A stretch of DNA of 64,000 nucleotides from Ariolimax columbianus (taxonomy: Eukaryota; Mollusca; Gastropoda; Stylommatophora; Arionidae), in contig JAVGWX010000005.1 of assembly GCA_036924085.1 (NCBI GenBank), forward strand, positions 73,442,547 through 73,506,546. The letters are read 5' to 3'. Position numbers and translations under genes: made by a program. The notes beneath the pieces are model-generated. The model did no database searches, had not been told where the DNA came from, and saw nothing but the letters and a program-made list of their open reading frames with translations. This document shows, piece by piece, positions 1-12,343 of this stretch. Each line of letters opens with the position of its first letter. Position 1 is the stretch's first letter.

Positions 1-1240
1 AATTTGATATGCAGACGACACAGTTATCTTTTAAAATAGTGCAGCGAGACTAGAAAGGATTATCCTGTCTTAAATATCATAAAAACACAATCTCTACATG
101 AACACCAACAAAATCAAGATAATGGCCCCCGACAAAACAAAACACTGACCTACAGTTACTCTAGAAAATGATGAAATCTGAAACGTCACAAGTTTTGAAT
201 ATCTCCCACCAAAAAGGGTAGTGGTACAGTGGGTCCCGGCACACTGCAACATCCAAGGCAACGAGGAGGCAGACAGACTGGCAAAAGAAGGTGCAAGGCT
301 ACCACAAACAGATACTAGTATGACGTACGAAGAGTCAAAACGGCTTATCAAAGCCAGATACATGAGCAAATGGGAAACCGAACATACTGGTTACACCAGA
401 AACGACGCCTATTACCAGTTGAACCGAAGAGAGCAGGTCGTTGTCTTCAGACTTCGCACTGGCCACAACAGACTGAGGTACCACCTATTCAACAAATTGA
501 AGATAGGGTGTACCGACGAATGCCCGTGCGGTACTGGTAAAATGACCACTGAACATCTGCTGCAGAACTGCCCGACATACGAGGATCAGAGAGAGCAGAT
601 GTGGCCATTACCAGTGGAACTGCAAGACAAGCTCTATGGTAGTGGCGAGAGTCTCAGGATGACCGCCGCTTTTTTCGAAAAAATAATGGTTACTGTCTGA
701 CTGTGTACGCAGAAGAAGAAGAAGAAGAAGAATATCTCCGCTCCATTCTGAGCAACAATAACGACACTCAAAATGAAATCAGGAGAGAAATGCCTATGGC
801 AATGCAGATGTAAAATAAAATGAGAAACCTATGGCAGAACACGAACAAAACAGCACAAATAAAAATTACGAGGACACGCATTTCCCAGTTGTCACGTACA
901 GATGTTAAACGTGGACCATCACGCAAATACTAGAAAACAAAATTGAATCTTCCGAGGTATGTTTCTTCAGGAAAGTTCTCAAAATACCACGGACAGCGGA
1001 CACTAAGAGTAGAGACGACCTAAAAGTGTTATCTATAGATCAACATTGTCTAGTAAACGGGGTAACGTCTAAGAAGCTAAAATACTTCGGCCACATTAAG
1101 CACCACAAACGTTTAGCAAATCTATACAGGCATGTATGGTACCTGTAAAACAGGACAAGGGCAGATCGAGTGGAAGATCGACACATGACATTAAAGAAGC
1201 CCTTACGATGACTGTGCCAGGAGTGAGAAAACTGATTAAA
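1..1240 (+). pseudogene. RTE-like LINE reverse transcriptase remnant, split by a LINE-G insertion
   Basis: This is the 3' part of a LINE polymerase gene, cut off at the window edge and full of stops. The catalytic motif YADD is read at 8-19. A conserved MNTNKIKIM-type stretch follows at about 100-130. The sequence up to TSFEY at about 188-200 resumes after the insertion at 740 with LRSILSNN and EIRREMPMAMQM, which match the FEYLGS and EIRRRLAMAMQ stretches of the related copy at 53.4 kb. Residues KIPRTADTK and KYFGHIKHHKRL at about 985-1115 are the usual C-terminal segment of this family. A LINE-G copy (207-729) interrupts it. It is non-functional. The RTE-like label comes from motif recall; the exact clade is uncertain. 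Confidence 0.75.
207..729 (+). mobile_element. LINE-G copy 1, 5'-truncated, with 10-bp target-site duplication
   Basis: The 10-mer GAATATCTCC occurs at 197-206 and again at 730-739, exactly flanking the insert, which is the signature of target-primed retrotransposition. The insert keeps only the end of the LINE-G ORF. At 221-700 the frame is open for 159 codons: the RNase H end (VQWVPAHCNIQGNEEADRLA, catalytic D in EEAD) and a C-terminal Cys/His motif (CPCGTG...HLLQNC). After the stop comes CTGTGTACGC followed by a run of GAA triplets, the 3' tail typical of this family in the window. It is very similar to the copies at 21.8, 34.4 and 41.5 kb, so it is young. Confidence 0.9.
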
Positions 1241-1455
1241 ATTCGTCTTTCATGCCGGTTGGATGAGAGCAGCTTTCTGCATAAAATATGCTACAAGAAG
1301 GGTGTTGATTAGAGGTAAAATTAGAAAAAATCTAGTCTGTACAGTGTGTGACGACTGCAGGGGCAAACAATTTTTATTCCTTAAACATTCGAATCCTCCC
1401 AATGAGAATAATAACAGCACTGATAGTTTGTTATAAAAGGTCATTCCCTTATTGC
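1240..1455. other. Unassigned spacer
   Basis: Between the LINE remnant and the 77-bp satellite I see no recognisable gene, repeat unit or RNA. Confidence 0.4.
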
Positions 1456-1998
1456 CAGCTCATGTCATCACAGCGTTTGATCTCAAACCATCCTTAAGTG
1501 TCTATATTAGACCTCAGATCACTCCTATGTTTTACCACATACCAAGTATATGTTTGATCTCAGACCATCCTTAAGTGTCTATATTACACCTCAGATCACT
1601 CCTATGTTTTACCACATACCAAGTATTTGTTTGATCTCAGACCATCCTTAAGTGTCTATATTAAACCTCAGATCATTCCTCTGTTTTACCACATACCAAG
1701 TATATGTTTGATCTCAGACCATCCTTAAGTGTCTATATTACACCTCAGATCACTCCTATGTTTTACCACATACCAAGTATATGTTTGATCTCAGACCATC
1801 ATTAAGTGTCTATATTAAACCTCAGATCATTCCTATGTTTTACCACATACCAAGTATATGTTTGATCTCAGACCATCCTTAAGTGTCTATATTAGAACTT
1901 AGATCATTCCTATGTTTTACTACATACCAAGTATATGTTTGATCTCAGACCCTCCTTAATTGTCTATATTAAACCTCAGATCATTCCTATGTTTTACA
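1455..1998 (+). repeat. 77-bp satellite array
   Basis: TTTGATCTCA recurs at 1476, 1553, 1630 and 1707 and onward, an exact 77-bp period over about seven units. Each unit holds a 'CAGACCATCCTTAAGTGTC' part and a 'CCTATGTTTTACCACATACC' part. A LINE-G copy interrupts the array; traces of the unit resume at 3070-3110. Confidence 0.9.
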
Positions 1999-3069
1999 CT
2001 AAAGTGGAGAAACTTCGCAGAAATAGCCAAAGCAAAGATCAGCGATGACCCTATGAACACCATAAAAACACCAAAGCAAATCCCTACTGTACGCAAACCC
2101 ACCTGAAAGCAGCATATCATTCCAGAGATGGTAGACAATATACCAGGTATTGGAAACAAGACCAGCCAGACTGAAAATAAGGAAGAAGAGACATAACCCT
2201 GAGGTACATAGCAGAAAACTACCCAAGCATGGACTGGACCGATGCATACACCTACGGTTCTGTAACAAACACAACACAGAATGGAGGGGGAGGGGTATCC
2301 CAGAGCCTACCAAACGGTAGAAAAATAACACTGTCAGTGGCAACTGGAAAATTCTCAAGCAGTTTCAGAGCGGAAGCAAAGGCACTGACGGCTGCAGTAA
2401 AAACAATGCTGACAGGCGAAAGCAATGAAAGCCAGATAGTCCTGTTTACAGATGCCCTGTCCGTGGTTGCAGCACTAAAAAGCCAGAAAAATACAGAACT
2501 TAATTATTTAAGAGCAGTACTCTGTCAACTATGCCAGCACTCCGCACCAAAAAGAGTATATGTACAATGGGTTCCATCCCACTGTAACATTCAAGGCAAC
2601 GAGGAGGCAGACAGACTGGCAAAAGAAGGTGCAAGATTACCACAACCAGATCCTAGTGTGACCTACGAAGAGTCCAAAAGATTTATTAGGGCAAGATACA
2701 TGACCAAATGGGAATCAGAGCATACTGGCTACACAAAAAATGATGCCTATTATCAGTTGAACAGAAGAGAGTAGGTTGTGGTCTTCAGACTCCGAACAGG
2801 CCACAACATACTGAGGTACCATCTATTCAATAAACTGAGGATAGGTGGCACTGACGAATGCACCTGTGGTACAGGGATAATGACCGCTGGACATCTGCTG
2901 CAAAATTGCCCGACATACGAGGACCAGAGAAAGCACATGTGGCCATCACCAGTGCCAACACTAGACAAGCTCTATGGCAGTGTCGACAGCCTCAGGATGA
3001 CAGCTGCTTTCTTTGAACAAATTCAAGTTGACGTCTGACAGTGTACGAAGAAGAAGAAAGAAGAAGATA
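1999..3069 (+). mobile_element. LINE-G copy 2, 5'-truncated and older
   Basis: The insert lies between two copies of a 13-mer (CCTATGTTTTACA, 1986-1998 and 3070-3082), but the host is the 77-bp satellite, so the duplication is only suggestive. Coding content runs from a KW/R-R-NFAEIAKAK stretch through RNase H to the C-terminal Cys/His motif. It is broken: a Trp codon has become TGA near 2105, there is a frameshift near 2190, and Gln has become TAG at 2772-2774. The RNase H motif TDGS reads TYGS near 2250, so the first catalytic Asp is lost. The 3' end CAGTGTACGAAG (3039-3050) leads into a GAA tail. It is dead and clearly more diverged than copies 1, 3, 4 and 5. Confidence 0.85.
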
Positions 3070-3109
3070 CCTATGTTTTACAACATACCAAGTATATGTT
3101 TGATCTCAG

Positions 3110-4025
3110 AACATCCCATTATTTGACCTCAGAACATCCATATGTTTGAGCTCAGACCAACCATACGTTCGACCTCCGAACATCTATAACTTTGACCACA
3201 GACATATCACTATGATTGACTTAAGAACACCCATATGTTTGATATCAGACCATGTCTATGCTTGACCACATACTCTCCCTATATTTGAACTCAGACTATC
3301 CCTATGTTTGAGCTCTGACCATCCCTATGTTTGACTTCAGAACGTCCCCTATGTTTGACCTCAGACCATATATATGTTTGACCTCAGACCATCTCTATGT
3401 TTCATCTCAGACTATGTCTATGTTTGATTTCAAACCATCCCTATGTTTGACCTCAGACCATGTCTATGTTTGACCTCAGACCATGTGTATGTTTGGCCTC
3501 AGACCATCCTTGTATTTGACTTCAGAACATCCCTGTTTGACTTCAGAACTTCCCTATGTTTGACCGTAGACTTTGTCTATGTTTGACCTCAGACCATGTG
3601 TATGTTTGACATCAGACCATCCCTATGTTTGACCTCAGACCATGTCTATGTTTGACCTCAGACCATCCCTATGTTTAACCTCAGACCATCCCTTTGTTTG
3701 ACCTCAGAACATCCCTATGTTTGACCCCAGACCATCCCTATGTTTGACCTCAGACCATGTCTATGTTTGACCTCAGACCATCCCTATGTTTAACCTCAGA
3801 CCATCCCTTTGTTTGACCTCATAACATCCCTATGTTTGACCCCAGACCATCCCTATGTTTGACCTCAGACCATGTCTATGTTTGACCTCAGACCATGTGT
3901 ATGTTTGACCTCAGACCATGTCTATGTTTGACCTCAGACCATGTCTATGTTTGACCTCAGACCATGTCTATGTTTGACCTCAGACCATGTGTATGTTTGA
4001 CCTCAGACCATCCCTATGTTTGAAG
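3110..4025 (+). repeat. 23-bp minisatellite
   Basis: Roughly 40 imperfect units read CTATGTTTGACCTCAGACCA plus 2-3 bases, becoming more regular towards the 3' side (3700-4020). The unit is clearly related to the TTTGATCTCAGACCAT part of the adjacent 77-bp satellite. Confidence 0.9.
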
Positions 4026-4800
4026 TAGACCAGTTGAGTGAAACGATACAGCGAACAGACAACCGGAAACTGATAATGACAATTATTGATTTATAGCTAG
4101 AGCGGAAAAAACCAAATGTAACAGGGTTTCTAAGCCTGTGTTTCACAGAACCCTAAAGTTCAGAGGAGAATCACTATTGAATAAAATAAGTAACAACACA
4201 CATACATACACTTCAGCCCCCCTCTGTAGGCGGAAAGGAAGCAGTATGGTATGCCCGTTCGCCATTACTCATTATAATCGCGAGTGTTTGAAGGTAAATG
4301 GAGGAGACGATTTAGCAGAGAAGTATAGTCGCTAACCTCTCAAGAAACAAAGTAACAAATAACAGAAACAGGGGTTGTTCGAAATACGTACATTTCAAGC
4401 GACTTTGGCCTCATAAGAAGTGAAATCAAGCGCTTAGACATATAGAAGAATGATGATAAACTCGGAGGTCCAGTACATATGCTGTGCAGGTCAAACTAAC
4501 ACGTATAGTTGCAAATTGAAAAGAGCAGAATGTTGGCAAACAGATATACACCCAGGTGTGTCAATAGATAGCTAAACCACTTAGGGACCAATCATCCATG
4601 TTCACAATGAATGAGTCCCACGCTGCATACAGAAAGAATGTCTTTACGATTTGATCTACCATATGACGCATACACATGTCTGATTGAAGACTAAGATTCC
4701 AAGTACTCCAAGTGATAAGCGAGGGTGTGTACCTGTGTCTCCAAAGGAAAATGTATGTTCCCCACTACTCGGTTTCCAGGCTCACCAAACTTGTCTTATG
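4026..4800. other. Unassigned region with a candidate interspersed repeat
   Basis: No gene recognised. Bases about 4380-4560 resemble 61600-61760 on the same strand (GATAAACT..GAGGTC...ATA.GC.GTGC, then an AAAGAGCAG word), suggesting an old interspersed repeat. Confidence 0.35.
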
Positions 4801-4839
4801 GATCTTTGTGGACTTCTTTAAAGTTTTACTTCCAGCTAG

Positions 4840-5097
4840 AAACAAAATACGAGAAAGAATTACAACAGCAATTGGGCCTTTCGAAAACATTTTGGCAACG
4901 TTCACAAGACGGAAACTCACTTGGTACAGTCACATATTGAGATCAAATGATCATGCAAATGCGATTTTGCACGGGAAGGTACAAGGCGGACGACGAAGAG
5001 GTCATCCCCAAAAGAGGTGGGAGGACAACATGAAAGATTGAACCAATCTCCAACTAGAGGAGGCACATGCAGCCGCCGCTGACATAGTGGGGTAGCA
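4840..5097 (+). pseudogene. RTE-like LINE C-terminal fragment
   Basis: The open frame ending at 5041 contains FTRRKLTWYSHILRS, HGKVQGGRRRGHPQKRWEDN and then a stop, followed in frame by LEEAHAAAADI. The 'W.GH..R..........G...G.R..GRP..RW.D' layout is the usual C-terminal tail of RTE/CR1-type LINE polymerases in invertebrates. Only this end remains. Confidence 0.75.
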
Positions 5098-5099
5098 CG

Positions 5100-5870
5100 C
5101 GATTTTGTGGGGGTGTCGTCATGTATGCCCCAACGACCTCACCAGTCACGGGATGACCTGACGTGAGAAACAAACAAAAAATTAAAATTAAAAGGAAAAT
5201 GATGTAGGATATTTCAAACAAATGTACAGAGGAGGTATAGAAAAATATAAAACGTGACCAATTTGTTTTGTTTTGCTTTTCAATAGCAATGTGTCGAATA
5301 GTCTAAGACGTTGTTATGACGTCAAGAAGCCTGATGGTCAACTGAAAACCGCTCAATCTAATGCAAATCGTCTGAGAAAGCAACGCCTTTGGAAGGGGAG
5401 TTGACAGAAGCGAGAGATTATTCAGGGATGTGCCCCTACCTACCTCCTCCCACACACCAACAAGTCTATACTATCCATTGACACTGTTGTTGCATATGGC
5501 TTCCAGTAGCTTTGTTATTCAACGTTACCAATACAATGTAATGTTTACATACTCGTTTGTAAAGACATAGGAACGGGGTTCAAATACTGTTACACGCGTG
5601 TTTCAGTCTACCTAATTGTAAATGGGTACCTAACAGCGAGGTAGGGGGCTGATCATCCCACCTCATAAACAAGCGATGGCCTCGTACAATGAAGTCTCAA
5701 ATACGTCATACTCGACGTCAGTGACTTCTGTCAAACAACTTTTATCTGCTTTTCTTTTAACAAAAACAAATTAAAATAAGTTAGATAATAATTTCATCAT
5801 TATTCCTATATTACTATGTTTGTCTCAAACCAAATCTCAGAAGAAAACAAATCTAAGCAAACGGTTTCTA
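5100..5870. other. Unassigned spacer
   Basis: No coding potential, repeat unit or RNA recognised. Confidence 0.4.
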
Positions 5871-6660
5871 TATCAGAAACAGAGTGGCAAAGAAGACTGA
5901 TCAAATGGCAAGGACATGAACTGGAACACAGAACTGTTTCCAAATACCTGATAGTATGGTTGGATTTTAGGCTATTCTAATAGATACACTGCCAAGACAG
6001 AATACGGAAGATACATCCGATTAATAATATGATGCGAACATTGACTCGCAACGCGTAGAGCACAGCCAGATGTCATCCAAACACCAGCACTCGCCTATTT
6101 TTATCAGGGGTTGAGTACGCCGTGTCAACTTGAAAGCAACTATACTTGTCAAACTTATTGATGCAGCAACACTAGCCGGACAATTACAGGGCGCCTAAAA
6201 CAAAATTCAACTGAAAATATAGCCCATAATCCACATAGCATCAACAAAGGCACGTAGAAGAATTGCACCAGAAACTGAAAGAGAAACAATTAAACTCTCA
6301 CCCTATGTTTGGATACCAAGTGTAGTGAATAAGACTGAAATTTAGACAAAGTTTCTTACGGCGAACACGGTCCCTACAGACTAGTCCAGGAAAACTCAGC
6401 ATCGAACATGGGATGATCTGATCAGGTCCCCTGGGTAGAGCTACCGGATGAATCTGCATCTGGACATCACTTGCCTTACACAACATGGAAGTCACTAAAT
6501 AGACTCCGAACTGGTGTATCACGAAGAAGGACAAATTAAGAGAGACAGCACAGGGATGATGAGACATACGGCTTTAGAGAAACACAAGCGTCTCGATCTT
6601 GTCATACCTCATGAAAATATGTCCTATAGAGACATGTTAAGGGAGAACGACAAATGAATC
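5870..6660 (+). pseudogene. Decayed LINE polymerase C-terminal region
   Basis: Stop-ridden and frameshifted. Short blocks recall the part after the reverse transcriptase in LINEs with RNase H: VSKYLIVWLDFRL near 5937, LIDAATLAGQLQGA near 6150, and ALEKHKRLDLVIPHEN near 6570. None of the catalytic motifs is preserved. The assignment rests on block order and is tentative. Confidence 0.4.
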
Positions 6661-8000
6661 CATCTGGCCCAACATTGGAAACATAATGTCTGACGTGGTG
6701 CCCAGATCATGAGAAGTCAGTAGGTAGGTGCTATATTAATGATCACACAAATGCATTTTGATGGGGGAGCATCAAATGAAAATAATGATATTGCTATACA
6801 CATTAAAAGCACAGTATCATTGTCGTATACGTTATTTGTATTATTGGTAATTCTTTACAAGTTTATTGCAGGTAGTAATACGGTGCAGGTGAACCTGATG
6901 ACGTCAAAGTCTCGGTTTAAAGATGGCCACCCAACTAGTGACATGCACACAAGAGATGCGCTATTTTCTGTTGTCCATTTTGTTAGCAATGAAGGAGTCA
7001 GATATATCGAAGTTCATCTGCAAATGATAAAGGTGCCGTAAGATGATGCATGACCGTTACATCTGCAATTGTACGTTGGAGTAGGGAGTGTGAGTTCAAG
7101 GACATACTATTCTCAATCGGGTCAGGCACACCGAGTAGTGACACTAGAGTTAATTGCAGCACGTTAACGCATTATGATAAAAATTGCCGAGTGAATGTGA
7201 ATTAAATAGCAGAAACCTTTATCATCATTTTAGATTCAGTACATCACATCATATATTATGCGTTCCAGTTTCACAAAGTGTGTGTACGGTTTGTGACCAC
7301 AGCAGCTGACTCCAGATTTGAGAAAATGGTGAGGGAACAAAACGGCTCTATTTCAAAAGGAAACAATGCACACTGTAGTAGCTTGTTCTGCAAACCAATG
7401 GAAACTAGCTAGAATACTAATACAGTTATGTGACACTCCTTCTTTGTAGATTTTAAGCAAAAAATATAATTTTTTAATTGAAAGGACTGTCGTGATCATG
7501 GTGTTGCAGGGATTCCCGGGAGCCTGAACATTTTTTCTATTGGTCCTCCACGATTGAAATGTTGAGAAATGTTTCACTATATTGTTGAACTGTGGTTGAG
7601 CTTTAAGAGCAGCATTTCCTGTTCGCAGTATGTGAAGTTTGCTCCTAGCTGTAAATTGGACTCTTGTAAAGAGGACAGTACCTGATGGTGGATGCGGTCT
7701 TGGAACTAAGAGAGAGAAATAAAGTCAGGCGATCGGTTTCAAGATTACAGAACGTACTTTTATGGATATTTTGATCGTAACAGGGTACCAGGACTACGCA
7801 TATATTTTGTCTGATGTTTGTCAGTCTGTTTTATCTTAGCTTTTTCCTCTGTGCCTTTGATCTACTTTTCCTGATCTGGAATTTATCCGTTCCTCTGTTT
7901 TACCATTATTTATATCGTCTGCTGGCTTCTGTAGCTATGCATGTTTTTTCCATTTCCAGCTATCCATTACGTATTCACACATTCATATATATATAATCAT
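6660..8000. other. Unassigned region
   Basis: Short open frames only (for example 6739-7041). None shows a recognisable domain or neighbouring support, and no RNA gene was seen. Confidence 0.4.
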
Positions 8001-8250
8001 CTGTCCATCTGCCTATGTATCTATCTGTCCATTCACCAATTCATACATGTACCAATCCATACATTCACTCATTTATAAATTCATCCATTCAGAGATTCAT
8101 ATATCCAAACACTCACCCTTCTATACATTCACCCATTCATTCGCATCTCTTTCCAATAATACATTCACCGACCCATAAATTCACCCATCAATACATTCAT
8201 CCATCCATAGATTCACCCATCCAAAATTCACTTATTTATCAGCATTTCTA
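8000..8250 (+). repeat. Imperfect ATTCACCC/ATCCAT low-complexity tract
   Basis: Variants of CATTCACCCATTCAT and CATCCATACATTCA repeat without a fixed period. A similar tract is at about 8895-9140. Confidence 0.7.
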
Positions 8251-8269
8251 ACCATTAATACAAAACCAA

Positions 8270-8895
8270 CTAGTAAAACCGGTGAAAAATGTCACGTACC
8301 TGGGTAAAATAATCTGAGCAGACCGCAAGGTCAACACAGAAAATCCAAAACAGATAAAATAAAGCGTGTCAAATCATCGGGCAAATATCCCAGATGTTAC
8401 AATGTAAACATATGACATTGAATAGAAACAGGAACACTGTACAACACAAATTCTTACCAACAACATGCTACCAGTGATAGAACTGGACATTAACAAACAA
8501 AGATAAAAGATACATCGTAATAACATAGATGAAATATATGTGCACAATGATTGGAGTTACAAGAATGGATAGAATAAAAAACGAACATATTAGGAGACAA
8601 GTAGGACAAGACCTACGCTAGTCCTCATTAAGATTCAGCAAACTAAATGGGTCGGCCATGTGACACAAAAAAGCACCAGACAGTATCTCTCAGAAAGCAA
8701 AGCTTTACAGATACAATAGATACAAAGCCAATGGTTGTCCATGCACGAGATGGAAAGCAGAAATAACAAAAGCAGTAAAGCTCCCCGTGTACAAAGCACA
8801 TACTAAGGCCCGGTCAAGAACGCTCTTAATAACCAGACGCCGAAAGGCACGAACAGGACAAGAACAGTGAAAAGAAGACATAAAGGCCATTAATA
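8270..8895 (+). pseudogene. RTE-like LINE C-terminal remnant
   Basis: Frameshifted but readable. NVTYLGKII at about 8287 (the motif after the reverse transcriptase palm), then VTRMDRI, NEHIRRQVGQD, KWVGHVTQ and finally TPKGTNRTRTVKR near 8835-8870. The last part has a close counterpart on the minus strand at 27128-27385. It has many stops and is non-functional. Confidence 0.7.
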
Positions 8896-9139
8896 CATTC
8901 ATCCACACAAACAGTCATCATTGTGCGACCACTGTTTTGCGCATTCGTTTCTCGACAGGTGAGTGTCTTACCTTTCACGAAAAGCGACGCATTCTCACAG
9001 CCATCCATACTTACATCTATCCAATCGCACCTACATTCATCCGTACATCTCTCCTTCTATCTGTGCATCTATCTTTCTATCCATCAGTCAATACATAGTT
9101 GTATCCATTCAGACATACATGCATCCATACATCAACACA

Positions 9140-9513
9140 TTCATACATATATATGTCCCTTAATACATGCAAAGATATACATATATATGTCCCTTAATAC
9201 ATGCAAAGATATACATATATATGTCCCTTAATACTTGCAAAGATATACATATATTTGTCCCTTAATACATGCAAAGATATACATATATATGTCCCTTAAT
9301 GCATGCAAAGATATACATATATATGTCCCTTAATACATGCAAAGATATACATATATATGTCCCTTACTACATGCAAAGATATACATATATATGTCCCTTA
9401 ATACATGCAAAGATATACAATATATGTCCTTTAATACATGCAAAGATATACATATATATGTCCCTTAATACATGCAAAGATATACATATATATGTCCCTT
9501 AATACATGCAAAG

Positions 9514-9515
<2 letters not shown>
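9140..9515 (+). repeat. 34-bp minisatellite
   Basis: Eleven or so near-perfect units built on TGTCCCTTAATACATGC followed by AAAGATATACATATATA. TGTCCC occurs at 9154 and 9188, giving the 34-bp period. A single further unit sits at 9830-9860. Confidence 0.92.
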
Positions 9516-9611
<96 letters not shown>

Positions 9612-9855
9612 TCTTTATTTACACACATACCATACATACATTCACAAACATTTATACAGACACATATACACACATACATACATAAGCACACAAACATACA
9701 TACACACACACACACATACATACTTACATTCATACATACATACATACATACTTACATACATACATACATACATAAATACATACACCTACATGCACACACA
9801 TACATACATACATCAACACATTCATACATATATATGTCCCTTAATACATGCAAAG

Positions 9856-9949
<94 letters not shown>

Positions 9950-10225
9950 TCTTTATTTACACACATACCATACATACATTCACAAACATATATACAGACA
10001 CATATACACACATACATACTTACGCACACAAACATACATACACACACACATACATACTTACATACATACATACATACATACTTACATACATACATACACA
10101 CATACACAAATATACATACATATATACATACATACATACATACATACATACATACATACACACATACACAAATATACATACATATATACATACATACATA
10201 CATACATACATACATACATACATGT
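9515..10225 (+). repeat. Duplicated (TA)n plus (CATA)n block
   Basis: Two copies of the same composite: (TA)n at about 9515-9607 and 9857-9947, each followed by ACAGTCTTTATTTACACAC and then ATACATAC-rich sequence (9650-9810 and 9990-10224). Large open frames on both strands here are artefacts of 2- and 4-bp periodicity. Confidence 0.9.
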
Positions 10226-10890
10226 AATCAGCCAATTGTCTATTCATTTTCCAACCAATCCTCCTTCAATTTGCCCAACCAGTAGTCCATCCATCTATCC
10301 AAACAGACATCCATTCATCCATCCAACCAACCATTTAGTAATCTAGCCTAGATTAAAGAAAGTATTTATGTGGTTACCGTGACCTTGGCAGCCCAACGCT
10401 TCCCAAACCTTTCATTGTGACGGACCGACAGTGAATTGTCCACTGCAGCAGGGACCAGTGCTCTGTTTATTGATTATTGAAATTTGCTCAATCATTCTCA
10501 ATATATATAAAAAATGTATTTAAATGTTAGCTTAACCATTTCTATGAGTCCATTACCATCCTTCTTCTTCACCTCCTTCTTCGTGTTCTTCTTCTCCGTC
10601 TTTTATTATTATTATTATTATTATTAACGGAATCGTATTTTTGTTCAACAAAATGTAATCAATTTTCTCCTGTTTCATTTAATTCTTATTATTCTTCATT
10701 TCATCTTCTATTTTCTTGAAATTATTCTTTGGTTTTCCTTCACGTTCTATGACAACATATGTATAATTCCATAGATCTATGTACCATCTTATCCCTGAAT
10801 GTCTTAATTTTTCATTTTCTTTTCCCCCATCAACCTTGTTTCTTAAACAACATCTTGTTTTAACACCTGTACAGGTGAGAGAAAAATAAT
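10225..10890. other. Unassigned region with short microsatellites
   Basis: A CTT-rich stretch (10560-10600) and (TTA)n (10605-10625). Nothing else recognised. Confidence 0.5.
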
Positions 10891-11050
10891 GTCTGGTCAG
10901 GTAAAATATACTGATCAGAAATGTTAGTCAGGGTCAGGCAAAATATACTGGGCGGACATGTTAGTCAGGGTCACGCAAAATATACTGGGCGGACATGTTA
11001 GTCAGGGTCAGGCAAAATATACTGGGTGGACATGTTAGTCAGGGTCAGGA
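10890..11050 (+). repeat. 37-bp tandem repeat, about four units
   Basis: GTCAGGGTCA recurs at 10927, 10964, 11001 and 11038 (37-bp spacing), with CAAAATATACTGGGCGGAC in each unit. Confidence 0.9.
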
Positions 11051-11670
11051 CACGGATCCATCGTCATCAGCACACTCGGGATGTGAAGCAAGCTACTGGA
11101 ATCTGACACTAAACACCCTTTTTTAGATCTTTCAAAGGAGTAAACAACACCTGGACTGTCCCTATCCTTTTCCACTGACATTACTCCCCCCAAGGCACGT
11201 ACCATAGAAACGTAAACATGTTGTTCGTGTAAACCTTACCACAGCGATATGCCATAGTTTACCATGACATATTTTCTCTCTTCTCTCCCTACTATCCTCT
11301 ACCCCAGAAGTTAGTCTACCCTCTTTTCCAAACTCTCATAATTCTCTCATTGTATGCAAGTCGGGACATAAAGGGAAACAATTAAAAGTACTATTGAATA
11401 AAACGCAACCTTGGGTTTTCCTTGTCCGCCGTTTCAAATCTTAGCCCGATTATTTGGTTATCTCCCCTGCATGTACTTGGCGGCCTGTTACAGCCAGACG
11501 GAAATATTTGATGTAGTCATTGTGGCGAGGACAGTCTTTGGTATTACAGGATATATGGGGCATGATGGTGGTTCTCTACAGTTCTTAGATTATCTAAGCA
11601 CGGACATATGTGAAGGAGAGGTTTTGGGTACTCGGCACTGAGAGGTATAGCACTTCTGTTAAGTGAGGAA
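11050..11670. other. Unassigned region
   Basis: A 76-codon open frame at 11411-11641 has no recognisable motif. No other signal seen. Confidence 0.35.
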
Positions 11671-11674
11671 TGAG

Positions 11675-11797
11675 TCCTTCTTCTTCTTTTGCTTCTTCTT
11701 TTCATCTTCTTCTTCTACTTCTTCTTCTTCTACTTCTTCTTCTTCTTCTTCTTCTTTCTCTACTTCTTCTTTACCTTCTTCTTTGTCTTCTTCATCC

Positions 11798-11842
<45 letters not shown>

Positions 11843-12125
11843 ACTTAGTCTTGTTCCTATATTTCATCATTTTCTTCTTCTTTCTCTTCTTTTCTTATTT
11901 GTCTTCTTCTTTGTCTTCCTCTTCTTCATCCCCTTGTCTTTCTTGTCTTTTTCTTCTTTTTCTTCTTCTATTTTTTTTTTCTACTTCTTTTTCTTCTTAC
12001 TTCTCTTCTTCTTCTTTTTCTTCTTGTTTGTTTTTCCTCTTTTTCTTCTTTCTCTTCCTCGTTTCCTTTCTTTCTTGTCATCTTCCTCTACTTACGTTTC
12101 TTTTTCTTCGTTTTCTTCGTCGTCA
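11675..12125 (-). repeat. Long (GAA)n-type polypurine tract (CTT on the plus strand)
   Basis: About 450 bases of almost pure pyrimidine on the plus strand, mostly CTT triplets with TCC, TTT and TAC variants. The apparent Leu/Phe/Ser proteins in three frames are artefacts. On the minus strand this is the same GAA triplet that ends every LINE-G and rib-SINE copy, so it could be an expanded retroelement tail. Confidence 0.85.
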
Positions 12126-12343
12126 TTCGTTCTGAAATAATCTACCTATTTCCATCATGAATTTGGATATCAGTCTCCGTCGCTTTTCGTCGTCATGTAA
12201 TTCAGTTGCGGGGATAGCCATGCTGTCACTATGTCTGGCTCATGGAGCCAGCGCACACAATGCTTCTTTTCTTCACATTGGCAAATGTCTGAATATTAAC
12301 AATTAATTTGAAGGAAAAAAGGTGAGATGTCCAGGCTGTCATA

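Noticed and set aside
11663..12140. Leucine-, phenylalanine- or serine-rich proteins
   Set aside because: Three overlapping frames of the same CTT microsatellite.
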